29,466 nt of DNA from Firmicutes bacterium UBA4882 (GTDB lineage Bacteria > Bacillota > UBA4882). The translations under genes were made by a program, and so were the position numbers. The notes below the pieces were generated by a model. It was not told where the DNA came from. It saw only the letters and a program-made list of their open reading frames with translations, and made no database searches. Of the stretch, positions 16,153 through 23,136 are shown in pieces (positions within the stretch are counted from its first letter, which is position 1; the number at the start of each line of letters is the position of its first letter). The DNA lies in contig DHDG01000002.1 of assembly GCA_002399265.1 (NCBI GenBank), positions 1 through 29,466 of the forward strand. The letters are read 5' to 3'.

Positions 16153-18111
16153 ATGCTGCTTGTAATGCTTCCGGTGATCCCCCTGGCTGGAGCACTTTGC
16201 GTGCTCTTTAAGCGGGGCAGAGGTATAAACATACCCTTGCTTATTAGTTCGGTTGTTCTAATCTTAGGTATCTGCGGGCTTAGCAGTGTTTTTGGGGGTA
16301 CGCCCATAGACCACGGAATACCGCTTCCTGGTCCTTATGCGCCGGCTTTTCATGCCGATTCCCTGTCTGTGATTTTTGTGCTGCTGGCCGCCTTTCTCTG
16401 GGTGATTGTTTCCATATACACTCCGGAATATATGAAACATGAAGGCGGTTCCAGGAGGTTTGAGTTTTATGCGTTACTGATTTTGTCAGCTGTTCTAGGC
16501 ATTTTTTTAGCAGGTAATCTAATTACATTGTTATTCTTTTTTGAGCTGATGACGATTACCTCGTTTTTCTGGGTTACTCATCGGTGGAACCAGGAAGCCA
16601 TCAAAGCTGGTTATTACTACTTGTTTTTCAATATCATTGGAGGGCTTTTGCTGGGTTTTGGGATTGTGTTGTTGGACGCGGCTACGGGGGTATTACCTGA
16701 TATTGGCACAGGCTTAGTGACACCTGTTAACGCTACAGCATTTGGTTGGAGTATTATGCTCTTTGTGGTGGGGTTTGGGATTAAAGCCGGCATGGTACCC
16801 TTGCATCTTTGGCTTCCGCATGCGCACTCAGCAGCGCCAGCCCCTGGCAGTGCGCTCCTATCAGGATTATTAATCAAGGTGGGCGCTTATGGATTGATTC
16901 GGGCAGGTGAGTTTGCCGGCTGGGGCAGAGAATTAGGGAGCGGAGTTGCTTGGTTAGGGCCCGCCCTGGCAATTATTGGCGTTATCACAATGTTGGTTGG
17001 CGTTGCAGCAGCATTGCTTCAAGGTGATGCAAAGCGGCTGCTGGCTTACCATAGTGTCAGCCAGATGGGTTATATTATTCTGGGGCTGGGTATTGGACTT
17101 TATCTGGGATCTGATGGGAGCCTCGGCCTTGTTGGCGCGATTTATCATCTTGTCAACCATGCTCTCTTTAAAACCGCCCTATTTCTGGGTGTCGGTGTGA
17201 TCTATATTCATACAAAAGAGACTAATTTGTATAAGCTTGGCGGGCTATGGCGCCGTTTCCCGGTGACTGCATTTCTGATGTTATTGGCCGTTTTAGGCAT
17301 TACCGGGGTGCCAGGATTGAATGGTTATGCCAGTAAGACTTTGCTCCATCACGCAGTCAGTCTGGCTGCAGAGACAGGAACAATATGGTCTGTTTGGGCA
17401 GAGCGGTTGTTTTTAGTGGTGGGGGTTGGTACGGCAGCCTCCTTTGCGAAATTGTACTATCTTATATTTCTAAGAAAACCGGCTAAAATTGGGAACGCTC
17501 CTAATACTAGCTCCAGGCTCGAAGCGGCGCCTAAAGCAGCTATGTCTGTTAAGCTCCGCGCGGGTATGTCAGCAGCCAGGCCCCTGGTGGCTATGTCGGT
17601 ATTGGCTGCTGCTATGGTGGGAATTGGACTGGTGCCGGGGTTATTCCCCAGTGCTATAGCATCACCGGCGGTGCAGGCATTAGGCATGGAGAATGCCGCT
17701 GCCAGCCTGGTCGGTTTGTCATTTTGGAATGCAGGCGATCTCACGGGTATATTCATTACATTAATTCTGGGCATCTTGATTTGCTGGGCCGGACTCAGAA
17801 GCGGCATATTTCATTGGCATCCTCCGAAGTGGTTGACATTGGAAGGTTTGGGAATGCTGGTGGGACGGGCTGTGTCAGTTCTTTTGCGGATGGGGGAGAA
17901 GTTTTACCGCACGGTGATTAAGGCGGTTCGCAATGTTTTAAAAAACTCGGGAGCACGCACTTACCTGGCCTGTCGCAAATTTGATCAATCAAGAAGCGGT
18001 GAGATCTTCGGGCTAAAATTAGTAGGTGTCAGCATAGATGCGGGCATACTGTTTATATTGCTGGCATTGCTGATAGCCGGGCATGTCATGCTTAACCCTG
18101 GCTTTCGTTGA
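16153..18111 (+). CDS. Third large antiporter subunit, NuoL/MrpA N-domain-like
   Basis: 652 aa, the largest subunit. The core is NuoL/MrpA-like: LLFFFELMTITSFFWVTH, GFGIKAGMVPLHLWLPHAHSAAPAPGSALLSGLLIKVGAYG and DAKRLLAYHSVSQMGYIILG, followed by YHLVNHALFKTALFL. After the core helices there is a soluble linker (about 455-475), further helices, a basic amphipathic stretch (about 570-625), and a final transmembrane helix (626-648), reminiscent of the lateral helix of NuoL or of MbhI. The ATG at 16153 has AAAGGAGG upstream; the earlier in-frame ATG at 16123 lies in the previous gene. With the separate MbhD/MbhE-like genes it makes up the parts of a split MrpA. It is the last gene of the run. Confidence 0.88.
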   Translation: MLLVMLPVIPLAGALCVLFKRGRGINIPLLISSVVLILGICGLSSVFGGTPIDHGIPLPGPYAPAFHADSLSVIFVLLAAFLWVIVSIYTPEYMKHEGGSRRFEFYALLILSAVLGIFLAGNLITLLFFFELMTITSFFWVTHRWNQEAIKAGYYYLFFNIIGGLLLGFGIVLLDAATGVLPDIGTGLVTPVNATAFGWSIMLFVVGFGIKAGMVPLHLWLPHAHSAAPAPGSALLSGLLIKVGAYGLIRAGEFAGWGRELGSGVAWLGPALAIIGVITMLVGVAAALLQGDAKRLLAYHSVSQMGYIILGLGIGLYLGSDGSLGLVGAIYHLVNHALFKTALFLGVGVIYIHTKETNLYKLGGLWRRFPVTAFLMLLAVLGITGVPGLNGYASKTLLHHAVSLAAETGTIWSVWAERLFLVVGVGTAASFAKLYYLIFLRKPAKIGNAPNTSSRLEAAPKAAMSVKLRAGMSAARPLVAMSVLAAAMVGIGLVPGLFPSAIASPAVQALGMENAAASLVGLSFWNAGDLTGIFITLILGILICWAGLRSGIFHWHPPKWLTLEGLGMLVGRAVSVLLRMGEKFYRTVIKAVRNVLKNSGARTYLACRKFDQSRSGEIFGLKLVGVSIDAGILFILLALLIAGHVMLNPGFR

Positions 18112-18136
18112 CAACGCGCCGGAGGTGTCATATAAT
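18108..18136 (+). promoter_or_regulatory. Consensus promoter for the tRNA-Thr gene
   Basis: TTGACA (18108-18113), exactly 17 bases, TATAAT (18131-18136): a perfect sigma-A promoter. The -35 box contains the TGA stop codon of the antiporter gene. Predicted start near 18143, about 88 bases before the tRNA. Confidence 0.85.
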
Positions 18137-18230
18137 TAGATGTGCTGACGCTAAGCGACATAATGAAGACGATTAGTGGCGCAGTGATAAAGGCAGCTAA
18201 ATTAACTTCAGAGCATAGCATAGTTTTTAG

Positions 18231-18306
18231 GCCGGCGTAGCTCAATTGGCAGAGCAGCTGAATCGTAATCAGCAGGTTGTCCGTTCAATTCGGATCGCCG
18301 GCTCCA
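18231..18306 (+). tRNA. tRNA-Thr (anticodon CGT)
   Basis: A full cloverleaf: acceptor GCCGGCG/CGCCGGC, D-stem GCTC/GAGC, anticodon stem GCTGA/TCAGC with loop ATCGTAA (anticodon CGT at 18264-18266, reading ACG codons), variable loop AGGTT, T-stem GTCCG/CGGAT with loop TTCAATT, discriminator T and encoded CCA. The T-stem has one G-T pair and the loop differs from the usual TTCGANT at one position. Seventy-six bases, own promoter and terminator. Confidence 0.93.
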
Positions 18307-18315
18307 GAATTAATG

Positions 18316-18347
18316 AAGGCTTTTGGGGATTGCCCAAAAGCCTTTTT
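18316..18347 (+). terminator. Intrinsic terminator after tRNA-Thr
   Basis: AAGGCTTTTGGG and CCCAAAAGCCTT form a perfect 12-base stem around a five-base loop, ending in a run of T (18343-18347). It separates the tRNA from mgtE. Confidence 0.9.
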
Positions 18348-18370
18348 AATCTTCAGGTGCGTTAAGTTGC

Positions 18371-18399
18371 TTGACAGGTGGCTGTAATGTGTATATAAT
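18371..18399 (+). promoter_or_regulatory. Consensus promoter of the mgtE transcript
   Basis: TTGACA (18371-18376), 17-base spacer, TATAAT (18394-18399), a perfect sigma-A promoter. Predicted start near 18406, giving a leader of about 225 bases before mgtE. No M-box magnesium riboswitch signature was recognised in this leader. Confidence 0.85.
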
Positions 18400-18462
18400 T
18401 AAGGCACGCAGTTAAAATCAAGATAGGGGTCATAAAAGAGAGGCAGGTGGGGAAAATGGATT

Positions 18463-18684
18463 ATGACGAAAGTAGTTGCCCAAAAACGGTATTATTTGGG
18501 CCGAAACGGTCATCCGCATTTTCCCCAATTAAGGTACGCCGGACTACCTGAGGATTTAGATTGTCCTGCATGTCTTTTTCGGGAAACTGGGGTTTGTGCG
18601 GAACCTCAACGGCCGGAAAGAAGGTGCATTTATGACCAATATCTTCGAACTCAATCCCAGAGAGTCTATTCACAACCTTATTGA
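18463..18684 (+). CDS. Small Cys-rich reading frame in the mgtE leader
   Basis: 73 aa, no family recognised. It has four cysteines in a zinc-finger-like spacing: LDCPACLFRETGVC (33-46), with a further Cys at residue 55 in ERRC. A GGTGGGG site lies ten bases upstream; a second ATG seven bases earlier (18456) in another frame would give a 31-aa peptide instead. It begins inside the mgtE mRNA leader and overlaps the mgtE start by 53 bases in a different frame, so it could couple or regulate mgtE translation. It may be a real small metal-binding protein, a leader peptide or chance; codon use looks gene-like. Confidence 0.42.
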   Translation: MTKVVAQKRYYLGRNGHPHFPQLRYAGLPEDLDCPACLFRETGVCAEPQRPERRCIYDQYLRTQSQRVYSQPY

Positions 18685-19990
18685 ACGACATGAATGGGCT
18701 GAACTTAATCGAATTGCAGAAGGCCTTTCGATGCCCGAACTTGCCGATATGCTGACCGGTTTGGAAAAGGTTGATCAGACGGCTTTGTTTCGGAATATTT
18801 CATCGTCATTGTCAGCCGGTGTGTTTCCCTATCTTCCCTACGAGAATATTACAACTTTGCTTAAAGGGTTAACGGATAAAGAAATCCGGGTTTTGCTGGC
18901 CAGCATTTTTCCGGATGATCGGACTAAATTATTTGAGATACTGCCCGGCCAGACAATACAGCGGCTCCTAAATCTTCTTGCTCCGGATGATCGCAAACAA
19001 GTTAACCGTTTACTTGGCTTTCCGGAGGAAAGCGTTGGGCGTTTAATGACCCCGGATTATGTGGCCGTCCGGCCTGATTGGACTATTACTCAAGCTCTTT
19101 CACATATTCGGGCGTATGGGAAAAATAGCGAGACAATCAACAATATATTTGTTACCAATCAGGATTGGCAGCTACTCGCTAATATTGAACTCAGGCGACT
19201 GATTCTGGCCGATCCGTCTACTTCAATTGAGCAGATCATGGATCATAAGTTCGTTTGTCTATCACCCCTTGATGATCGGGAACAGGCCGTTCGTATGATA
19301 CAGCGTTTCGATGTGTTCGTTCTGCCGGTTGTTGATGATGATGGCGTTCTACTTGGCATTGTAACTGCTGATGACGTGTTTGATGTTGCTCAGGAGGAAG
19401 TAACTGAGGATTTCCAGAAGTCGTCTGCAATTGCTCCGCTTAGGGCTTCCTATGGTGAAGCGGGCATTAAAGAATTATACCTTAGCCGGGTTGTTTGGTT
19501 GATAACATTGATTTTTGTCAATTTGATTTCATCGGGGATTATTGCCGCCTATGAAAAAACGCTTGCTTCCGCTATTTCGCTGGCATTCTTTATCCCCTTA
19601 CTGATCGATAGTGGCGGCAATGCCGGGTCGCAATCGGCTACCATAATGATTCGTGCCTTGGCTACCGGAGAAGTGCGTTTTTCTGATTGGTACCGTGTTT
19701 TGCTGAAAGAGCTTGTTGTGGGAGCGGCCCTCGGAGTCACTATGGGGTTTGGCGGTTTAGCCCTTGGGCTTTTCCGTGGCGGAATAATGATGGGGTTGAC
19801 TGTCGGAATTTCAATGATCGGTATTGTAGTTGTGTCCAATTTAATCGGTATGTTACTTCCGTTTTTATTAACTCGATTTAAACTGGATCCCGCTGTGGCC
19901 AGCAGTCCCTTAATTACGTCCATAGCAGATTCAGCCGGTTTGCTCATTTATTTCAGTGTTGCTGCTTTGCTTTTGCGTCTACCCCTCTAG
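18632..19990 (+). CDS. mgtE: Magnesium transporter MgtE
   Basis: 452 aa. The MgtE N-domain (about 15-130) has the repeated helical 'LLnlLapDDR' pattern, followed by two CBS domains (about 137-195 and 201-257; the second ends LLGIVTADDVFDV), then a five-helix membrane domain from about 285. SGGNAGSQSATIMIRALATG (327-346) is the diagnostic pore-region motif of MgtE channels. Known members are dimeric magnesium channels closed by magnesium bound between the N and CBS domains. The start ATG 18632 follows AGAAGGTG; an upstream in-frame ATG at 18596 would add 12 residues outside the domain. Transcribed from the consensus promoter at 18371. Confidence 0.95.
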   Translation: MTNIFELNPRESIHNLIERHEWAELNRIAEGLSMPELADMLTGLEKVDQTALFRNISSSLSAGVFPYLPYENITTLLKGLTDKEIRVLLASIFPDDRTKLFEILPGQTIQRLLNLLAPDDRKQVNRLLGFPEESVGRLMTPDYVAVRPDWTITQALSHIRAYGKNSETINNIFVTNQDWQLLANIELRRLILADPSTSIEQIMDHKFVCLSPLDDREQAVRMIQRFDVFVLPVVDDDGVLLGIVTADDVFDVAQEEVTEDFQKSSAIAPLRASYGEAGIKELYLSRVVWLITLIFVNLISSGIIAAYEKTLASAISLAFFIPLLIDSGGNAGSQSATIMIRALATGEVRFSDWYRVLLKELVVGAALGVTMGFGGLALGLFRGGIMMGLTVGISMIGIVVVSNLIGMLLPFLLTRFKLDPAVASSPLITSIADSAGLLIYFSVAALLLRLPL

Positions 19991-20009
19991 ATCTCTATGA
20001 GTATTAAAT

Positions 20010-20045
20010 CAAGATGCCCCTCCCATTTGTGGAAGGGGCATCTTG
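20010..20045. terminator. Bidirectional terminator between convergent genes
   Basis: CAAGATGCCCC (20010-20020) and GGGGCATCTTG (20035-20045) form an 11-base perfect stem with a further TCC/GGA in the loop. It sits 19 bases after mgtE and about 50 bases beyond the end of the leftward GNAT-kinase gene. The T-rich tails are modest on both strands. Confidence 0.7.
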
Positions 20046-20095
20046 TTAAGGTGGCGATCTCCGTGCGTCACGCACTGCGCACCACGCGTCGCGCA

Positions 20096-21808
20096 CTAGC
20101 TCGGGCGGCGAGAGCTGTCCAGCCAGCGATTGAGGCTTTCCAAAATTGCTCCTTCTTCCAGCTCCATCAACGATTGCTCAGCCCATCCGGGAAAGCTCTG
20201 TGATTCACAAGCGGTGACAAGCGTGACAAGCGGTGACAAAAACGCATCAGCCGCTTTTTCTTCTTCACTGGCAGAATCCTCTCCCACTCCATATTCGCGT
20301 AGGAAAGCATCGGCTGCCTCTGCGCTGAGCGAGCTTATTACATTGCGCTGGTCACCATACGCAGAACCTTTTCCGAGCAGATTGAAGTCCAGCATCATCG
20401 CGGAGGATTGATCCTTTGCGACTACAAGGTTCGTCCAGTAGAAATCATTATAGGTCAGCGTACGGGGCAGGTCGGCAATTTTGTGGCGGATTTCGTCAAA
20501 ACGCGCGCGGATCGCCGACCACAGTGCATTATCAGGCGTATCTGTAATGCGCGCGACCATGTCCAGATTGGATAGCGTAATCTTATCGGTTTCATCATAA
20601 AGCTCCGGAGACGCCGGAAGCTCCGGAGACGCCGCCAGGCCATTCTGCCCCAGATACGCTCGTCCCTTGCCGTGCAGTTTCCTATACCATTTGGCAATGG
20701 CTGTAGCCACCTTTGGGTCGGATAAATCCGCTTCACAGCCCAGCCTGTATTCCGAGCTGTGTTCAACATCAGGCAACAGCAGCGCGCACGCCGTATGTTT
20801 AAGCATCGGAAGGGTAGGTATGCCAAGCGCGGCCAGCATCTCGTAATTTGCAATCTCTCGCCTGTCCTCCGGATTTTCGAGCACCTTGAGTACATAATGC
20901 GCGCCTCCCGACTCCACGCGATGCACCGCAATGCCTGCCTTCTGGCGAATTTTCTGCACTACTGGCAGGCGAACCCCCATTTGGGCAAGCTGCAAAATAT
21001 GGGATGTTGGCAGCAATTTTTCGGGTTGGCCGAGCTCTTTCAGAATGTGATTGATTTGAACCATATTCTGTTCTCCAATACCTTCCCAACTCAGTATTTC
21101 GACACCGCTGTAGCTTTGCAGCTGGGATACATACGCAATTTTATGGGCATTCATAGCCCGTTTTGCGTTCTCGGGCAGCCGCTCGGTGAGCAGTTTGATT
21201 GGCGGCAACACTACAGGCTCTTTCGGCGGAAAGGTTTGATCAAACTCATCAACTTCCTGCGGGTCTGTATCGTATACCTTATCATAGATATACCGCCCAC
21301 TAACGCCGTCCAGCGCTCCATCATAGAGCGGCATGGCCATCAGCGCATCAAAGCTTTTCCCGTTTTCGGAGGTAATTCCAAATGAACTTGCCCGATTGAA
21401 TCCAAAGCGGGGATAGTAATCTGGATGCCCGTAGAAGATAATTGCCCGATACCCAAGCTTCTGCGCTTCCAAAACACTGTGGCGCATCAGCGCAGTGCCG
21501 ATGCCTGCCCGCTTATATTCCGGCAGAACGCTAATCGGGCCGAAATTCAGCACTTCGATCTCGCGGTCATCCGGTGTGATGACCCCGGCGATGCTGTAAA
21601 TGATATGCCCAGCAAGCTGTCCGTCCACCTCGGCCACGAAATCCAGCTCCGGCACAAAGGAGGGCAGGTTTCGCAGTTTATGGACAAGTAGATGCTCGCC
21701 GTCGCAAGTGGGCTGGTTCATGCAGCCCCAAAAAGCTTTGCGGGTCAGCTCCTCCACGGCGTGATAGTCTTGCGGTTTCTCTAGTCTTATTCGTATTGTG
21801 CTTGTCAT
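20096..21808 (-). CDS. GNAT acetyltransferase - aminoglycoside-phosphotransferase-like fusion
   Basis: 570 aa. Residues 5-190 are a GNAT domain: LNFGPISVLPEYKRAGIGTALM holds motif A (RAGIGT, 100-105) and GHPDYYPRFGF matches the YhbS-like 'yyprfGF' motif. Residues about 205-270 include AYVSQLQSYSGVEILSWEGI, which looks like a helix-hairpin-helix or RpoA-CTD-like segment. From about 280 an APH-type kinase fold follows: VLK308 (ATP lysine), YNDFYWTN (Asp455, Asn460) and LDFN (Asp474). The usual 'HGD' is 'YND'. The start ATG 21808 is chosen because homology begins there; GGAGG is 13 bases upstream, rather far. ATG at 21880 (GAGGA, 8 bases) would add 24 residues of doubtful sequence. Substrate unknown; possibly an antibiotic- or metabolite-modifying enzyme. 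Confidence 0.85.
   Translation of the reverse strand: MTSTIRIRLEKPQDYHAVEELTRKAFWGCMNQPTCDGEHLLVHKLRNLPSFVPELDFVAEVDGQLAGHIIYSIAGVITPDDREIEVLNFGPISVLPEYKRAGIGTALMRHSVLEAQKLGYRAIIFYGHPDYYPRFGFNRASSFGITSENGKSFDALMAMPLYDGALDGVSGRYIYDKVYDTDPQEVDEFDQTFPPKEPVVLPPIKLLTERLPENAKRAMNAHKIAYVSQLQSYSGVEILSWEGIGEQNMVQINHILKELGQPEKLLPTSHILQLAQMGVRLPVVQKIRQKAGIAVHRVESGGAHYVLKVLENPEDRREIANYEMLAALGIPTLPMLKHTACALLLPDVEHSSEYRLGCEADLSDPKVATAIAKWYRKLHGKGRAYLGQNGLAASPELPASPELYDETDKITLSNLDMVARITDTPDNALWSAIRARFDEIRHKIADLPRTLTYNDFYWTNLVVAKDQSSAMMLDFNLLGKGSAYGDQRNVISSLSAEAADAFLREYGVGEDSASEEEKAADAFLSPLVTLVTACESQSFPGWAEQSLMELEEGAILESLNRWLDSSRRPS
20600..20635 (+). repeat. 18-bp tandem duplication inside the GNAT-kinase gene
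   Basis: Two adjacent copies of an 18-base unit (20600-20617 and 20618-20635) encode ASPELP-ASPEL at residues 393-403 of the fusion protein, probably a surface loop of the kinase domain. The duplication keeps the frame and suggests a recent slippage event. Confidence 0.8.
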
Positions 21809-22393
21809 TGTGGTTGTGGCACCTCCTGTATTTTCGTAAAGCTTCGGTTTTCGCAATAATGCGCCTGACGTCTTATACATAACTCAATCCTCGCTCTCAC
21901 TCTGCTTTTAAATCCGTTTGGGTCTATTTGGGCATTTAGGCATAAAAATGCCGCAGCAAGCAGCCATCGATCGCTGCAAACTGCGGCTAGTTACAGGTGA
22001 TGCATGGGTCAAAAGTGGACACGGACACCCCTGTTCGTATGCGCACAAAAATCTACAGTATTCACGAAAGGTTACCCAAAGCGGCACAGCAATAAATAAT
22101 AAATGGCGGCTCTCTATGCCTTGAAAGACCTCATAATGCACCTTGCCTTGCCAGAATATTGCCATGCCCAATATGCTGTTCTAGACTAAGGCCACCTTAA
22201 AGGCAATGGACACGGAAATAACGTACATGAAACAACGGCTCCTTTCGTGTTCTACGAAGCAGGGGTGAATATCACTCCCAAAAACCGAATTTAGCATACC
22301 ATTTCTTGCCTCAAAAATCAATTCTTAAAGCCGAGATCCCAAATCTGTTAATGGGAGCGGCAAAACTGAATGCGGCTTGCTTCTGTGATTATC
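21809..22393. other. Long stretch without a recognised gene
   Basis: About 585 bases between two leftward genes. It holds the minus-strand terminator at 21944-21987 and, near 22006-22030, GGGTCAAAAGTGGACAC, which resembles terminal sequence of some insertion elements. No intact transposase, tRNA or riboswitch was seen. Short frames on both strands have poor start signals. It may contain a decayed mobile element. Confidence 0.35.
21944..21987 (-). terminator. Minus-strand intrinsic terminator upstream of the GNAT-kinase gene
   Basis: GCCGCAG/CTGCGGC outer stem, a three-base internal loop, GCAGC/GCTGC inner stem and an eight-base loop, followed on the minus strand by ATTTTTAT. It would stop leftward transcription about 70 to 140 bases before the GNAT-kinase start, either ending the upstream transcription unit or acting as an attenuator. 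Confidence 0.65.
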
Positions 22394-22768
22394 TTAAACC
22401 GCCTGGATGATTGGACACATCGGAACACCCAGTAGGCGGAAGAAGTTGAACAAAGCATCATTGATTTGAATAATGACGATTTCGCCAGTCTCTTTGCTTT
22501 CGCCAATGACGTACGGAATCGGCTCCTGCGCCCCGATAAACATGCGAAACACGCACAGGACGTTGACTGAAGCGAGAGATGCCGGAGGTGCGGTCGTAGG
22601 TTCGCAGATAGGAATACCAGCCTCTAACAAGGAAGTAAAGACTTCCTCAGAAACATGGACCAGCATAATACGATCAGTTTCGGTATTTTCAACCACCGCA
22701 TAAGGCTGAAGCGGGGTGCCAAGCTGGAAGAGACAGCGCACGGCAAATGAATTGCCAGCGTTATTCAT
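22394..22768 (-). CDS. Small protein with two duplicated repeats ending in GxPxC
   Basis: 124 aa, no family recognised. It consists of two similar halves: residues 12-55 (LFQLGTPLQPYAVVEN... to EAGIPIC) and 72-117 (CVFRMFIGAQEPIPYVIGE... to RLLGVPMC). Both show 'hydrophobic strand, P-Y-V-(I/V)-x-E, T-(D/G)-x-I-x-(L/I)-(V/I), amphipathic helix, G-(I/V)-P-(I/M)-C'. The two terminal cysteines could pair or bind metal. The ATG at 22768 has AAGGGGGGAG just upstream. No signal peptide. Transcribed leftwards away from the GreA-like gene. Confidence 0.8.
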   Translation of the reverse strand: MNNAGNSFAVRCLFQLGTPLQPYAVVENTETDRIMLVHVSEEVFTSLLEAGIPICEPTTAPPASLASVNVLCVFRMFIGAQEPIPYVIGESKETGEIVIIQINDALFNFFRLLGVPMCPIIQAV

Positions 22769-22875
22769 GAACTCCCCCCCTTTTACAGATCATCTTTTCT
22801 GGCACTATCTTATGAGATGTTGGGACAGGTTGACACTCTATTAGGCGGGGATCACAAGCAAAGTTAAACAATATT

Positions 22876-23025
22876 ATGGGGCCAGGCGTAAAAATAGCCG
22901 AAATTGCATATGATAAATATGTCGCAAGCACCGCCTCATACTTAACCAGAGGCAAAGCACCAACTGTTTCGCGCGCCCAAGCATTGGCGGCTCTTGAACT
23001 AAATGGTAATGGCATACAGGATTGA
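22876..23025 (+). CDS. Candidate 49-aa small protein
   Basis: ATG at 22876 to TGA at 23023-23025. The peptide is Ala-rich and looks helical (KIAEIAYDKYVASTASYL, then SRAQALAALELNGNGIQD), with sensible codon use, more protein-like than the 84-aa frame on the opposite strand. The weakness is the lack of a ribosome binding site before the ATG; it might be the tail of a decayed gene. Its stop codon lies in the -35 region of the next promoter. No function is suggested. Confidence 0.33.
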   Translation: MGPGVKIAEIAYDKYVASTASYLTRGKAPTVSRAQALAALELNGNGIQD

Positions 23026-23050
23026 CAATGATTGTCTGTTATGATATACT
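23022..23050 (+). promoter_or_regulatory. Promoter of the GreA-like gene, with an overlapping palindrome
   Basis: TTGACA (23022-23027), 17-base spacer, TATACT (23045-23050) with an extended TGA before it. The 13-base perfect palindrome GACAATGATTGTC (23024-23036) overlaps the -35 box, a good position for a repressor. Predicted start near 23057. Confidence 0.75.
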
Positions 23051-23056
23051 AATATT

Positions 23057-23084
23057 GGTATTCCGCAACTCGTGGCGGAGTACC
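23057..23084 (+). promoter_or_regulatory. Hairpin at the 5' end of the GreA-like mRNA
   Basis: GGTATTCCGC (23057-23066) and GCGGAGTACC (23075-23084) pair over ten bases with one G-T wobble around an eight-base loop, right at the predicted transcription start. A 5'-terminal stem of this kind commonly slows mRNA decay. Confidence 0.55.
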
Positions 23085-23136
23085 TTATGTTTTATTTCTG
23101 ACAAATTTCCTTTAAATGGGGAGGGGACCCAAGAAC

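Noticed and set aside
18406..18631. M-box magnesium riboswitch before mgtE
   Set aside because: The leader shows none of the conserved M-box blocks that I know; a covariance search would settle it.
22006..22030. Insertion-sequence end
   Set aside because: A short resemblance only; no partner inverted repeat, target duplication or transposase was found, so it is mentioned only within the gap entry.
21908..22171. 87-aa minus-strand frame with several Cys
   Set aside because: It runs through the minus-strand terminator hairpin and has no convincing start signal or family match.
22761..23015. 84-aa frame on the minus strand
   Set aside because: No ribosome binding site, no recognisable domain, and it overlaps the start of the duplicated-repeat gene; the opposite strand looks more protein-like.
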